The notes under the pieces were generated by a model. The model saw only the letters and a program-made list of their open reading frames with translations, was not told where the DNA came from and did not search any database. The position numbers and the translations under genes were made by a program. A stretch of 64,000 nt of DNA from an uncultured Odoribacter sp. Its GTDB lineage: Bacteria > Bacteroidota > Bacteroidia > Bacteroidales > Marinifilaceae. Positions 36,360 to 45,944 of the stretch are shown here, in pieces (positions within the stretch are counted from its first letter, which is position 1; each line of letters opens with the position of its first letter). The DNA lies in assembly GCA_900541415.1 (NCBI GenBank), contig UQJP01000001.1:62001-126000 (forward strand). Reading direction: 5' to 3'.

Positions 36360-37571
36360 CTATTCTTCGTCCACCAATGCCTTGACATTTATTTCCCGCA
36401 CAATGGCATAATTACCGCTTGCCGCAGCAAGGACTGTAATCTTGATATAGCGGGCTGTTTTCAGCACACTGATGTTACACGGAAGCGCTCCGTTATCCGT
36501 TCCACCGTTCAGGGAATGAGTGCCGAGGTCGTTCCATTCCGTATTTTTGGATAAAGGTTCTTCCAGGGTGGATTCAACCTTCACGGAAGTCGGCCCTGTC
36601 GTGGCTCCGTCGCGTCTGTATAGCATAACAACCGAAGGAATCACCTCCTGCTTCAGATCGACCACAATGTATTGAGGCAAGTTTCCGGTGGTCGTTCCAT
36701 CGCTAAAGTCGCCTCCATACCAAACCGAATGCCAGAAAGTATTATCTTGCCCATCGATCGCATTTCTGGCATAACCGTCATCTCCTCTGGTTTCCTGTGA
36801 AGAGAAATCCACAATCGACCACAGAGGATTGCCGTTAGCATCCAGCTTATCGAGTTGTACTTCCATTTTCGTTTTAAAATTTCCCTCCATTGCATCCGAA
36901 ATATTTCCGATGTAATCCAGCGTCTGAATGCTATATTCATATTCCGTGCTTTCTGTCAATCCCACAACAGAAAGCGAAGATTCAATAGCCGATAAGGTGT
37001 CGGTCAGGAAATAACCCGTTGTATCGACACGGCGTACCTTTACCAGGACGCGGTTAAAATCTTCATCCGAAGGATTTGTCCAGGATAAAGCAGCACTCGT
37101 GGCCACAGGAGTCACCACCAATTCGCTGACATTTTCTGGAGCCTGGGTGTCTTCCACAGGAGTGAAATACCCCTCGGCGGCAACCGGATCGGACTTTTGC
37201 ATATTCGTAGCTACGGCTGTAATCCGGATAGAATAGTCATCGTTATAAAGATGAGTTATCTGATAAGAAGTTTCGGTCGTCGGAGCCGTATAAAGGGTTG
37301 TGTCCGTATTCCTGCCCTGCCACTCTACCTGATAGTAAGCCAGCCGGGAAGTATTAGCCGGAGCATCCCAGCTCACATTCAAAGAACGTTCCCCGGAAGT
37401 TACCTGTATATCCGACACGGCAACATCATATTTCCCCACCGGCAACGAATCCCGGATCTCGATTTCTCCTCCGCTCCCGGCTATTTCTTCGTTTTCATTG
37501 CATCTCACCATTCCCACTGAAATCAGCAGGATAAGGAGAGCTTTGCATATATTCATTATTTTCAGTTTCAT
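36360..37571 (-). CDS. Surface protein with two fibronectin-III domains and a C-terminal F5/8 type C domain
   Basis: 403 residues. The hydrophobic N-terminus ends VGMVRC (Cys24), a lipobox-like site with an unusual Arg just before Cys, so lipidation is less sure than for its neighbours. Fibronectin-III units lie at about 48-140 (RSLNVSWDAPANTSRLAYYQ) and about 145-235 (SAALSWTNPSDEDFNRVL). The F5/8C domain at about 245-400 shows ARNAIDGQDNTFWHSVWYG, YIVVDLKQEV and TARYIKITVL. It is a paralogue of 30370-31479, which opens operon B; here the gene closes operon C and is followed by a terminator. A second possible start is Met6. Probably a ligand-binding accessory of the SusCD pair. Confidence 0.82.
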   Translation of the reverse strand: MKLKIMNICKALLILLISVGMVRCNENEEIAGSGGEIEIRDSLPVGKYDVAVSDIQVTSGERSLNVSWDAPANTSRLAYYQVEWQGRNTDTTLYTAPTTETSYQITHLYNDDYSIRITAVATNMQKSDPVAAEGYFTPVEDTQAPENVSELVVTPVATSAALSWTNPSDEDFNRVLVKVRRVDTTGYFLTDTLSAIESSLSVVGLTESTEYEYSIQTLDYIGNISDAMEGNFKTKMEVQLDKLDANGNPLWSIVDFSSQETRGDDGYARNAIDGQDNTFWHSVWYGGDFSDGTTTGNLPQYIVVDLKQEVIPSVVMLYRRDGATTGPTSVKVESTLEEPLSKNTEWNDLGTHSLNGGTDNGALPCNISVLKTARYIKITVLAAASGNYAIVREINVKALVDEE

Positions 37572-37615
37572 ACACTTTCACTTTTAATCGTTCACTTATA
37601 AAGTTTCACACCTGC

Positions 37616-38698
37616 TTACCGTCTGGTACAAATTACATAAGGACTAACGACCTCCATTAACCATTTCCCCGGCTCGTTTATCTTGTAGCTATTTTTGAAA
37701 CGTACCTGATAAGACGGGTAAATTACCCCGGTAGCATTGGCAATTTGCTGATATTCGTCCGTCAGTTTCCAATAAGTGTTGTTGATATTGTAATAAGTCA
37801 GGTAAATATTATCTCCGCTGTTGTACGAACTACCGAAAGCTGGATAAGGAACCGTCGGGAAACGGAAGATACAGGAAGTATCGGTATAAGTAACCTTTTC
37901 GGAACTACCGTCGATGGCCAGCGAATTGTCATGATAGCTGTTGTAATACCAACCATTTTCGGAACTCCACCAACGTTCGATAGCCTGAGGAGGGAAAGGA
38001 GTACCTTCGGCATCTTTCACCACCATTTCCAACTCTACAATATCCGATTCTCCCACTTTATAGAGTTTCCGGCGGGGATGGGTGTTATTAACCACTTGTT
38101 CGGTTTCTGCGGTCGTATAGGGGTTGAAATTTTTGATTTCATTTTCTGTTCCGTTCGAAGAAACTCCATAAAAATAATCTCCGAAATTACCGGGAACCTG
38201 AAATGGTTTCACTTCCATTTTTACAATTCCGAAATTCACAAACACTTTGCTCGATTTGGAATTGGTAGCCCGGACATCCACTCCGTATAATCCTCCCGGC
38301 AAATTCACCGTTCCGCTATTAAAGATCAACTGCCCGCTCCGGGGATTGATCTGCAAAGGGGCTTCTTCGGAAGTGACCAGTTTCTCGTTCACTAAATCCA
38401 TCGTCGTATCCGTGGTTGCATCATAGGCGGACGACCACAAAGCAATCTCATACCGCCCGTCCAAAAATTCAGGCACATCCTCTCCCGTAGTTAAATCCCT
38501 CACATTCACCAGTTCGAATGTTATAGGCCGGGTAGTTCCGTCTACATAGGGAATAGAAGAAATCTGATAAATACCCCGGACAATACTTATCGTATCTTCA
38601 CGGGTGGTGATCCCTTCATCACTAAAGAAACCAACATCCGGCTTCTGACAAGAAGTCCAAACTGTAAAAAGTAATATGATTAAAGCAATCTTTTTCAT
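37616..38698 (-). CDS. Lipoprotein, DUF5007-like, in FAS1/SusCD operon
   Basis: 360 residues with a lipoprotein signal ending WTSC (Cys17). No enzyme motif is visible. The middle has beta-rich segments (ITFELVNVRDLTTGEDVPEF, QINPRSGQLIFNSGTVNLPG) that resemble an immunoglobulin-like sandwich. The C-terminal third is aromatic-rich (ERWWSSENGWYYNSYHDN, YYNINNTYWKLTDEY). By position after SusC, SusD and FAS1 genes and by general look it fits the DUF5007 family of Bacteroidota, but I cannot confirm that without a profile search. Gap to the FAS1 gene is 28 bases. Likely a surface ligand-binding lipoprotein of operon C. Confidence 0.6.
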   Translation of the reverse strand: MKKIALIILLFTVWTSCQKPDVGFFSDEGITTREDTISIVRGIYQISSIPYVDGTTRPITFELVNVRDLTTGEDVPEFLDGRYEIALWSSAYDATTDTTMDLVNEKLVTSEEAPLQINPRSGQLIFNSGTVNLPGGLYGVDVRATNSKSSKVFVNFGIVKMEVKPFQVPGNFGDYFYGVSSNGTENEIKNFNPYTTAETEQVVNNTHPRRKLYKVGESDIVELEMVVKDAEGTPFPPQAIERWWSSENGWYYNSYHDNSLAIDGSSEKVTYTDTSCIFRFPTVPYPAFGSSYNSGDNIYLTYYNINNTYWKLTDEYQQIANATGVIYPSYQVRFKNSYKINEPGKWLMEVVSPYVICTRR

Positions 38699-38726
38699 AA
38701 TCCATTTGTTTTTATAAACCTGACTA

Positions 38727-39395
38727 TCAATTTTGTAGCTTAGCTACATGGAAAAACAGCGTATGATTGTTGTTTAACACATGTACCACTCCGGTTGTCG
38801 TGATAATACCGGAAGTCTGGACAATAATCCGCTCGTCTTTTTCACTACTGGCTACATTACCGTCCACCGTATCTTCGTATGAATCGAACTGTTTACCTAC
38901 CTTATTGATAAAATAGAGATATTCCGGCTGTATGACCAGATCGTCCTGATAAGCATCCTGCGGCTCTTTCGACAGCTTAAATTCTTTCCCGATAAAAGAA
39001 GTGTAAATCTCTCCTTCTTTCACCAGACTGTCGCGGGTGAGATATTCACCGAACATATACATTTGTAAAGAATCGAATTCCGCCCTCGGAATACTGTCGA
39101 ACGTATAAACGGCATCCGCATCGAGTTTTTTGCGCAATTCCAATTCTGCCGTAATGTATTTGTTAAATGAAAAGTTCGTCGGCACATAAAACGTCTTCGC
39201 TTCATTCACCTTGTCTTTCAATCCGGCAATATCGATCGCCATCACCAATGTATCGAATAAAGATTTCGATTTTAAGAAATCGTAAGTCGTCATATTGACA
39301 TTAGGATTCGCCGTCCCTCCGTCGACCAGGTAATCATCGCTCGTACAAGCCGACACACCGACAACCAATAGCAATAAATAAATTATATTCTTCAT
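38727..39395 (-). CDS. Short single-FAS1 lipoprotein
   Basis: 222 residues, lipoprotein signal ending VSAC (Cys17). A single FAS1 module fills the mature part: TTYDFLKSKSLFDTLVMAID at the start, KTFYVPTNFSFNKYI as the H1-like box and TTGVVHVLNNNHTLFFHV as the H2-like end. It is the smallest FAS1 protein of the cluster, and the only one in operon C. It lies 52 bases after the SusD stop. Expected at the cell surface beside the SusCD pair at 39448-44474. Confidence 0.85.
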   Translation of the reverse strand: MKNIIYLLLLVVGVSACTSDDYLVDGGTANPNVNMTTYDFLKSKSLFDTLVMAIDIAGLKDKVNEAKTFYVPTNFSFNKYITAELELRKKLDADAVYTFDSIPRAEFDSLQMYMFGEYLTRDSLVKEGEIYTSFIGKEFKLSKEPQDAYQDDLVIQPEYLYFINKVGKQFDSYEDTVDGNVASSEKDERIIVQTSGIITTTGVVHVLNNNHTLFFHVAKLQN

Positions 39396-39447
39396 ATCAC
39401 TTGTTGTTTTATTCTACAAATATTCATTCTGATCATTCCGGTTGTTT

Positions 39448-41001
39448 TTACACTTTTCCCTGCCAGTAAGCAAGCTGTACTAAATCACGGTTAGCCGAGA
39501 ACAACCCGGTGTATACCGGCCAATAATATCCCTTCTTCGCACCACGGTCTGCCGTGTACCAATCGCAACCTGTCCAGTAATCGTTCCGGATACGGTCGAA
39601 TGCACTGTGGCCTTCGCCAACCAGTTCACGGGCACGTTCTTCAAAAATACCCGCCAACAAATCGCTACCCATATAATCGCCAATTCCGGCACGGCGGCGG
39701 ATCTGATTCAGCAGAGCAAGGGCGCTTCCGGTTTGTCCCAGCTTATAAAGAGCTTCGGCACGTAACAGATAAATCCCGGTCAGGCGCAGCAGCATCACAT
39801 TGGAGTTAGCAAAATAAGCTCCGGCATTCGCAGGGTCCACCTGTTGTCCGGTGGAATATTTCTTCAACATCGGAGGTTTTGACTCACTTGTATTGTTACT
39901 GCCAAAATTTTCAAAGAAAAGGTCACGACGAATATCTTTTTCAGAATAAAGTGACTGTGACCAATTTACATCGGCAACTACCAAGTTACTCTGTGGATTT
40001 CCAAGCAAATAGGAATTGGTATAATTTTCCGACCACCAGGTGCGGCTATGCACACTCCAGTTATAATACATCCAGTAGGTTTCATTTTGAGTGATCGATA
40101 CATTCAGCTCAAAAATACCTTCGGTACTGCGTCCGTTGAACATTTCAGTAACTGCATTCTGATCGCTGTAATCCACCAACGAACGGTTCCCGTTAGCAAT
40201 CACGGCTGCCAGACAATCGTCTGCGGTCTGCACCAATTCCCTATATTGATCGGTTCCTTTATAACTATTGGCAAGCCACAGGCAAACATGGGCTTTTAAA
40301 GCCTGGGCAGCTCCCTTGTCGGCTCTTACCGCCCAGGTATCGCTACCCGGAGAGTCATAATCCAGAGTTGCAATAGCAGCATCCAAATGTTTGATGCAAT
40401 ATTCCAGCACATCTTTTTCCGGAGATTGGGCTTTTCCCACCGTAGAACCTTCCACTAAAGCCTGATCCACGCTTTCAATGGCTTCTTTCACCAAAGGCAC
40501 ATCGCCATACACCTGTACCAACCAAAAATAAGTATAGGCATACAGGAAATGGGCTTCCCCGGCAATCTGCTTTTTCTCTTCATTTCCGGTCTGCTCATCT
40601 TTATTAAAATCGGAATCGGGAACATCTTCGATATGATTCAATAAAGTATTGACCGTCGTGATAATCTGATAATACGGACTCCAATTCGACCATTCGTAAG
40701 AATCGTAAATATACGAGCCGACATAGTTTCCATCCACGATTTGCTGGGAAATCCAGTGATTGGATTTCAATACCGTTTGGGCAGGCAGGTCACCATAAAG
40801 ATAGAAAGGACGCTCCGACAGCATCACCCGGCGAAATAAACTGTATGCTCCGGCCAGCAACTGGCGATTACCTTCCGCCGTTCCCCAGATTTGTTCTCCG
40901 TTAGCATTGCTAAGCGGATCCAAGTCAAGATATTTCTGACATCCCGTAGTGGACATAACTACCGCTACAAGAAGTAATTTCAAGATATTCTTAATTTTCA
41001 T
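39448..41001 (-). CDS. SusD/RagB-family outer-membrane lipoprotein
   Basis: 517 residues. Lipoprotein signal ending STTGC (Cys21) then QKYLDLDPLSN. Hallmarks include AHFLYAYTYFWLVQVYGDVP, AAQALKAHVCLWLANSYKGT, MLLRLTGIYLLRAEALYKLG and RARELVGEGHSAFDRIRND. It partners the STN-type SusC at 41013-44474 (11-base gap). Expression is probably under the ECF sigma/FecR pair at 44631-46499. Confidence 0.95.
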   Translation of the reverse strand: MKIKNILKLLLVAVVMSTTGCQKYLDLDPLSNANGEQIWGTAEGNRQLLAGAYSLFRRVMLSERPFYLYGDLPAQTVLKSNHWISQQIVDGNYVGSYIYDSYEWSNWSPYYQIITTVNTLLNHIEDVPDSDFNKDEQTGNEEKKQIAGEAHFLYAYTYFWLVQVYGDVPLVKEAIESVDQALVEGSTVGKAQSPEKDVLEYCIKHLDAAIATLDYDSPGSDTWAVRADKGAAQALKAHVCLWLANSYKGTDQYRELVQTADDCLAAVIANGNRSLVDYSDQNAVTEMFNGRSTEGIFELNVSITQNETYWMYYNWSVHSRTWWSENYTNSYLLGNPQSNLVVADVNWSQSLYSEKDIRRDLFFENFGSNNTSESKPPMLKKYSTGQQVDPANAGAYFANSNVMLLRLTGIYLLRAEALYKLGQTGSALALLNQIRRRAGIGDYMGSDLLAGIFEERARELVGEGHSAFDRIRNDYWTGCDWYTADRGAKKGYYWPVYTGLFSANRDLVQLAYWQGKV

Positions 41002-41012
41002 AACGCTCTCTT

Positions 41013-44000
41013 TTAAAATTGTAAATTCAAACCGAGTACAAATTTCCGGGCCTGAGGATAACCATCACCATAAGTATAGCCTCTGGAATCCACCGCACTG
41101 GCATCGATTACCGTCTTAGATTTTTGCCATTGGCAAACATTGTAAACCGTTCCATACACATAAATCCGGCTGAATCCGATTTTCTTCATCCAGGGCTGGT
41201 CGAAATTGTAAGAAAGGGTAATATCCCGGATCTTCCAATAATTTCCGTTTTCCCAATACATCGACGATCCCCGGTAGCCGTAACGTGAAGCACTTCCCGG
41301 CACGGTAGCCAGCAAAGAAGGATAGTAACCTCCGCTGCCTTCGCCTGACCAAATTGAATAATTGGAAAGATCGAGCGAAGCCTTCGTATCCCAGGAACCG
41401 TAATCATAACGGTTCAGCACAGATGCCGAAACCTGATCGTAAATATCGCGTCCGAAAACAAATTCGCTGTTCACACGGAGTCTCCATTGTTTATAGGAAA
41501 TATTAAAATTCAGGAAGCCCTGCACTTTCGGGTTGGCATTTTTATCGATCAACTGCAAATCTTCATCGGCAGCATCGGATACAACGTAGTTTCCATTGAC
41601 ATCTTCCCAAAGCGGGTATCCCGGAACTGCTGTTCCCCAAACTCCACCTTTGGTGGGATCGAGTGGCAAACCGGTATATGGATTCACCGGAAGGTCTGAT
41701 AATTTATCAATCGGACCGATATAATTCAAACCGTAATAAACCGGGCCGGGTTTTCCAACCGTGTAGCCATAACTGTAATCGGAATTGATATAATCCCGGT
41801 CGTTATTCGGAAGTTTGGTAACCATATTGTTGTTATGAGTAATACCGGGCTGGACTTCGATTTGGAAGTTATTATCTCTTCTGAACAAATAAGCATCGAG
41901 CGACAATTCAAAACCGTAGTTCATAATTCCCGCCACATTCGACTGCACCTGGCTGAATCCGGTATAGTCCGGGAAAGCCACGCCGAACAACAAAGCATCG
42001 GTTTTTCGGTTATAGAAATCCGCAGTAGCGAAAAGCCGTTTATTGAAAAACTCCAGTTCGATACCCAAGTCCCATTGTTTACTTTCCTCCCACGACAGGT
42101 TGTTGTCGGCAAGTTGTGAGAAATCAGGAACAACGGCAGTAGTCCCGTTATAAGTGGAATTAGATACATTCCCGGCATATCCGCCCATACCGTTATAACC
42201 GAGGGTATACATATTATATCGCAGATAATTGTCGCTAAACTGTTTTCCATTCTTTCCGTAGCTGAACTTAACCTTTCCGAAGGTCAGCCAATCGCTTATC
42301 CCCGACAAAAATGGCTCGTCGGAAAAGATCCATCCCACAGAAATAGCAGGGAAACTTGCCCAACGGTTATTCTTACCGAAGCGGGAAGAAGCATCCCGGC
42401 GGTAGTTCAGGTCGATCAGATAGCGGTCCATAAAACGGTAACCTAAACGTGCCCAGTACGACAACATCGCATTTTGGGAAATATTGGTATTTCCGTCGAT
42501 GTCGTCTTTATTATACCCTGTAATCGTATGGATCATATCCCCTGAACCTCCCAAAGCATTGAAATCCGAAGTTTCATTTTGGGTGAAATCGAAAGAAGTT
42601 CCCAACAGAACGTTGATATTATGGTTTTTAGCCACATCTTTCGTATAGCTCAAATAAGTTTCGATAGAAGCCGTCTTCGTTTGTCCCCAATAGTAACGGG
42701 CGTAGTTCATTCCATCGGAACGCACCGTCGAAGGTTGATGGAAATTGGTCTTCGTATGGTTGTACACCAAACCGATCTGGGAATTTAAAGTAATGCCCTT
42801 CCAAATATCCAAATTCGCGTAATTCGATACCGACACATCGATAATCCGGTTTTTATTATACAGGTTATTCAGCTGCCCTTCCAGGTAGTCCCTCTGATCG
42901 TCGGAAAGATAAAACAGCGATGAGCGCATATCTTTCAGGTTCATCGGGAAAGTGTTATGCCCGTCGGCATCTCCTGTTCCGGTCTGGCGGTCGTTATATG
43001 ACAAACGGATCACCGTTTGGTTGCGGAGAGCCTTGAAAGGATGTTGCGTCAGGTTCAGCGTTAAACTGAAACGATCCATCCCGTTCCCCTTCACAATTCC
43101 TTTTTCATTATAATAGCCTAAAGACAAACGATAACTCAATTCTTCTGTACCTCCATCGAGCGACAGGGAATAATCCTGGGTAATCCCGGTTTGATAGAAC
43201 ATTCCCTGATAGTCGATATTATTGTTGAATGCAGGATTCAAGCTATCGGTAAGCAACATCGGCAAATTCTGCTGTATATCGGCATATTTCCACGAACTAT
43301 TGATCAGGCTAAGTTTTTCATTTCTTTCCGCACTTCCCACCATCACCCCTTTCAGGGCAGGACGAAGGTTCACACCCATTGTGGCCTTAGCCGTCACCTG
43401 TAATTTTCCCGGACGTCCGCCTTTGGTTTTAATGATGATCACACCGTTCGCTCCGCGCGATCCGTAGATAGCCGCCGCAGAAGCATCTTTCAAAATGTCG
43501 ATCGACTCAATATCGTCCGGATTTAAGGATGCCAAATAATCGCTATTCGTTACATCGTATCCCGCTAAACTTTGCAGGTCCGTCGGTACGCCATCGATTA
43601 CGTAAAGGGGATCACTAAATTCATTTGCTTCCCCTAAATTACCGGACATCACCGTATTTCCACGAATAACCAGAGCATTTTTAGAACCGGGGCCTCCTCC
43701 GGTGTTCAATGACTGCAATCCGGCCACTTTACCGGAAAGCATTTCCGATACACTCGCTGCCGGAATATCTGCCAAAGTTTCTCCATCTACCCTGGAAATA
43801 GAACCCGTTACATTTCTTTTGTGTACGGTCTGGTAACCCGTCACCACCACGTCTTCCAACATTTGTGTGTCCTCTTCCAACACAACATTGATAACCTCGT
43901 TCGTTCCCACTTTAACTTCTTTGGCTTTCAAACCCACAGAAGAAAATATCAGCACAGGGTCCGGAATCCCGGTAACGGCTATCGCATATTTACCGTTAAT

Positions 44001-44474
44001 ATCGGTAGCCACCCCTACGGTAGTTCCCTTTATCAATACAGTCACTCCCGGAAGCGTCATCCCTTTGGAATCTTTCACCACTCCGCTCACTTTTTTAGTC
44101 ACATCTTGCTGTGGAGCAGGCTTAACAACAATCACATCGTCTTGCAAAGCATAGGTAAGTCCTGTCCCGTTCAAACATTGTTTCAGTGATTCGTCTAATG
44201 ATGTGGAATTCAGCTTCACATCTACTTTCCCAACCTTATTTAAATCCTCGGAACTGTATACGAATACGATTCCGGTCTGGCGTTCAATTTCCCAGATCAC
44301 GTCCTTTAAAGCAGCTCCTTTCAGATTCAGAGTCACTTTGTTTTGAGAAAGTAAAGATGCATTGACATTAAAAAAAACTGTGAAAAGTAGCAATAGTGTT
44401 AATTTTACTCCCAGCCATTGCTTTTTTAACTTATCCGAGTCGCTTCGGATAATCAACTTTAAAATTTTTTTCAT
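41013..44474 (-). CDS. SusC/RagA-family TonB-dependent transducer with N-terminal STN domain
   Basis: 1153 residues. Signal-anchor region about 20-43, then an STN (secretin/TonB short N-terminal) domain at about 46-118 (VTLNLKGAALKDVIWEIERQ, GTGLTYALQDDVIVV). Next come the CarboxypepD_reg-like domain (128-200), TonB box EDVVVTGYQ (207-215) and a plug with ALVIRGNTVMSG and KDASAAAIYGSRGANGVIII. The barrel ends FVLGLNLQF. The STN domain signals ligand uptake through FecR to an ECF sigma factor, and both partners lie directly upstream. This is the only one of the five SusC proteins in the window with an STN domain. Start of operon C. A hairpin at 44532-44558 separates it from fecR. Confidence 0.97.
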   Translation of the reverse strand: MKKILKLIIRSDSDKLKKQWLGVKLTLLLLFTVFFNVNASLLSQNKVTLNLKGAALKDVIWEIERQTGIVFVYSSEDLNKVGKVDVKLNSTSLDESLKQCLNGTGLTYALQDDVIVVKPAPQQDVTKKVSGVVKDSKGMTLPGVTVLIKGTTVGVATDINGKYAIAVTGIPDPVLIFSSVGLKAKEVKVGTNEVINVVLEEDTQMLEDVVVTGYQTVHKRNVTGSISRVDGETLADIPAASVSEMLSGKVAGLQSLNTGGGPGSKNALVIRGNTVMSGNLGEANEFSDPLYVIDGVPTDLQSLAGYDVTNSDYLASLNPDDIESIDILKDASAAAIYGSRGANGVIIIKTKGGRPGKLQVTAKATMGVNLRPALKGVMVGSAERNEKLSLINSSWKYADIQQNLPMLLTDSLNPAFNNNIDYQGMFYQTGITQDYSLSLDGGTEELSYRLSLGYYNEKGIVKGNGMDRFSLTLNLTQHPFKALRNQTVIRLSYNDRQTGTGDADGHNTFPMNLKDMRSSLFYLSDDQRDYLEGQLNNLYNKNRIIDVSVSNYANLDIWKGITLNSQIGLVYNHTKTNFHQPSTVRSDGMNYARYYWGQTKTASIETYLSYTKDVAKNHNINVLLGTSFDFTQNETSDFNALGGSGDMIHTITGYNKDDIDGNTNISQNAMLSYWARLGYRFMDRYLIDLNYRRDASSRFGKNNRWASFPAISVGWIFSDEPFLSGISDWLTFGKVKFSYGKNGKQFSDNYLRYNMYTLGYNGMGGYAGNVSNSTYNGTTAVVPDFSQLADNNLSWEESKQWDLGIELEFFNKRLFATADFYNRKTDALLFGVAFPDYTGFSQVQSNVAGIMNYGFELSLDAYLFRRDNNFQIEVQPGITHNNNMVTKLPNNDRDYINSDYSYGYTVGKPGPVYYGLNYIGPIDKLSDLPVNPYTGLPLDPTKGGVWGTAVPGYPLWEDVNGNYVVSDAADEDLQLIDKNANPKVQGFLNFNISYKQWRLRVNSEFVFGRDIYDQVSASVLNRYDYGSWDTKASLDLSNYSIWSGEGSGGYYPSLLATVPGSASRYGYRGSSMYWENGNYWKIRDITLSYNFDQPWMKKIGFSRIYVYGTVYNVCQWQKSKTVIDASAVDSRGYTYGDGYPQARKFVLGLNLQF

Positions 44475-44531
44475 AAATTTGCATTTTAATTTACATTAAT
44501 TTCTTCTTTTGTGCAAAAAAGAATGAATTCG

Positions 44532-44558
44532 ACAGGAAATGTTACCAGCATTTCCTGT
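44532..44558. other. Perfect hairpin between fecR and the STN-type susC
   Basis: Ten-base arms ACAGGAAATG / CATTTCCTGT with a 7-base loop. On the minus strand a run TTCTTTTTTG follows at a distance of 9 bases, so a weak terminator of fecR is possible; a regulator site for susC is the alternative. Confidence 0.45.
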
Positions 44559-44630
44559 TTTTATTTTAGCCTTAAAAACGTCTGATATACAGAGGCATTC
44601 GTGCAATAACACCACCAACGGACGCTTTCG

Positions 44631-45836
44631 TTACCTTCCTTTTTTAATGATCAGAGTCTTATCCTTCCGCTCAATTCTGATCTTTCCATTTTCTTCGAAA
44701 ACTTTTATAAAAGTTTCCACCGGGCTCATCCGGTTAAAATTACAGCCAAACTGAAATTCCTTCACCTCAGGATCTTCATACACCACGTCCATGTCATACC
44801 ACCGCATCACCACTTTCATCAATTCTTCCAAAGACACATCCTTAAACCGGAACCAGCCATCCCGCCACGCTGTGTAATATTTCACATCCACTTCCCTCAC
44901 TTTTGCCGTTTTCTCTTCTTTTTGGAACACCAATTGCTCACTGGGTTTCAACACGGCTTCCACACCATTTTCTTCGCTGCTCACCCGGACAGCCCCTTCC
45001 ACCAAAGTCGTCATCACGGTAGGATCGTCCCCATAAGCCGAAATATTGAACTTCGTTCCCAGTACCCGCACATCCATAAACTTCGTTTCCACGATAAAAG
45101 GACGGGCACTGTCATGCGTTACCTCCAGGAATGCTTCCCCTTCCAGCTCTATTCTTCGTTCACCCTTTGGAAAGGGCACCGGATACCGAACTTTCGAAGC
45201 AGAATTGAGATAGATCATCGTGCCATCGCTCAGTTTTAACTGAAACTCCGCTCCCTGAGGAACCTCAATTTCATTATAAGTCAGTACCGCTTCTTTTTCA
45301 TCTTCCCCCACTTCCGTGTAAGCCAGCAAAGAACCGTCCCTGTTCGCCACAGTTCCTTCCTCCCCCACATGTACCTTTCCGTTGTGCTTCTCCAAATCGA
45401 CCACCTCTCCGTTCTGTAATCTCAGTCTCACACCCTTAGGTTCTTTATTTTCCGGGCTCTCCTGTCTGATTTCAGCAACCTGAATCTCCTGCTCCTGTCC
45501 GGTCAACCACCACCAAGTCCCCACACCTAACGCAAGAACCGCCACCGCTGCAACATATTTCCAAATACGTCCGATCTGCCGTATCTCTTTCCGTTCCGGT
45601 AATTCAAAAACCACGCCCTGCTTTTCACAAATTTTCTGCCAAGCCTCCTCTTTATCGAAACGTGCCAGGCTCTCCCGGTCTTTTTCCAAATATTCAGGAT
45701 CTGTCATCCTCTCCAACAACTGCGAATTCGCCTCAGATGCCTGTTTCCAGTCCTCTATATCCCGTTTTTGCCGATCCGTTGCTTTTCCGGCCAGCATAAA
45801 CGAAATCGCTTTCGCCAACTTAAACACCTTTTCCAT
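44631..45836 (-). CDS. FecR-family anti-sigma factor
   Basis: 401 residues. The cytoplasmic N-terminus (about 1-90) would hold the ECF sigma factor. A single membrane helix at about 91-111 (IWKYVAAVAVLALGVGTWWW) leads to a periplasmic FecR domain at about 190-290 (GAEFQLKLSDGTMIYLNSAS, RRIELEGEAFLEV, VRVLGTKFNISAY). A DUF4974-type C-terminal domain at about 325-400 (FRFKDVSLEELMKVVMRWYD) contacts the STN domain of the SusC partner. It passes the signal from the receptor at 41013-44474 to the sigma factor at 45945-46499. Gene order sigma, fecR, susC is the standard layout of Bacteroidota cell-surface signalling. Confidence 0.95.
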   Translation of the reverse strand: MEKVFKLAKAISFMLAGKATDRQKRDIEDWKQASEANSQLLERMTDPEYLEKDRESLARFDKEEAWQKICEKQGVVFELPERKEIRQIGRIWKYVAAVAVLALGVGTWWWLTGQEQEIQVAEIRQESPENKEPKGVRLRLQNGEVVDLEKHNGKVHVGEEGTVANRDGSLLAYTEVGEDEKEAVLTYNEIEVPQGAEFQLKLSDGTMIYLNSASKVRYPVPFPKGERRIELEGEAFLEVTHDSARPFIVETKFMDVRVLGTKFNISAYGDDPTVMTTLVEGAVRVSSEENGVEAVLKPSEQLVFQKEEKTAKVREVDVKYYTAWRDGWFRFKDVSLEELMKVVMRWYDMDVVYEDPEVKEFQFGCNFNRMSPVETFIKVFEENGKIRIERKDKTLIIKKGR

Positions 45837-45864
45837 AAAATTGATCTTATCTTATCCCTAAAAC

Positions 45865-45912
45865 ACAAAAATCCGGTTTCATGGTACACACAAAACCGGA
45901 TTTTTTTTATTT
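45865..45912 (-). terminator. Terminator-like hairpin between the ECF sigma gene and fecR
   Basis: AAATCCGGTTT pairs with AAACCGGATTT around a 13-base loop; T-rich stretches lie on both sides (ATTTTTGTGTTTT on the minus strand, a longer T-run on the plus strand). It should stop part of the transcripts between sigma factor and anti-sigma factor. Confidence 0.65.
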
Positions 45913-45944
45913 TTTCGCAAAAAAGATTTTAATTTATATACAAA

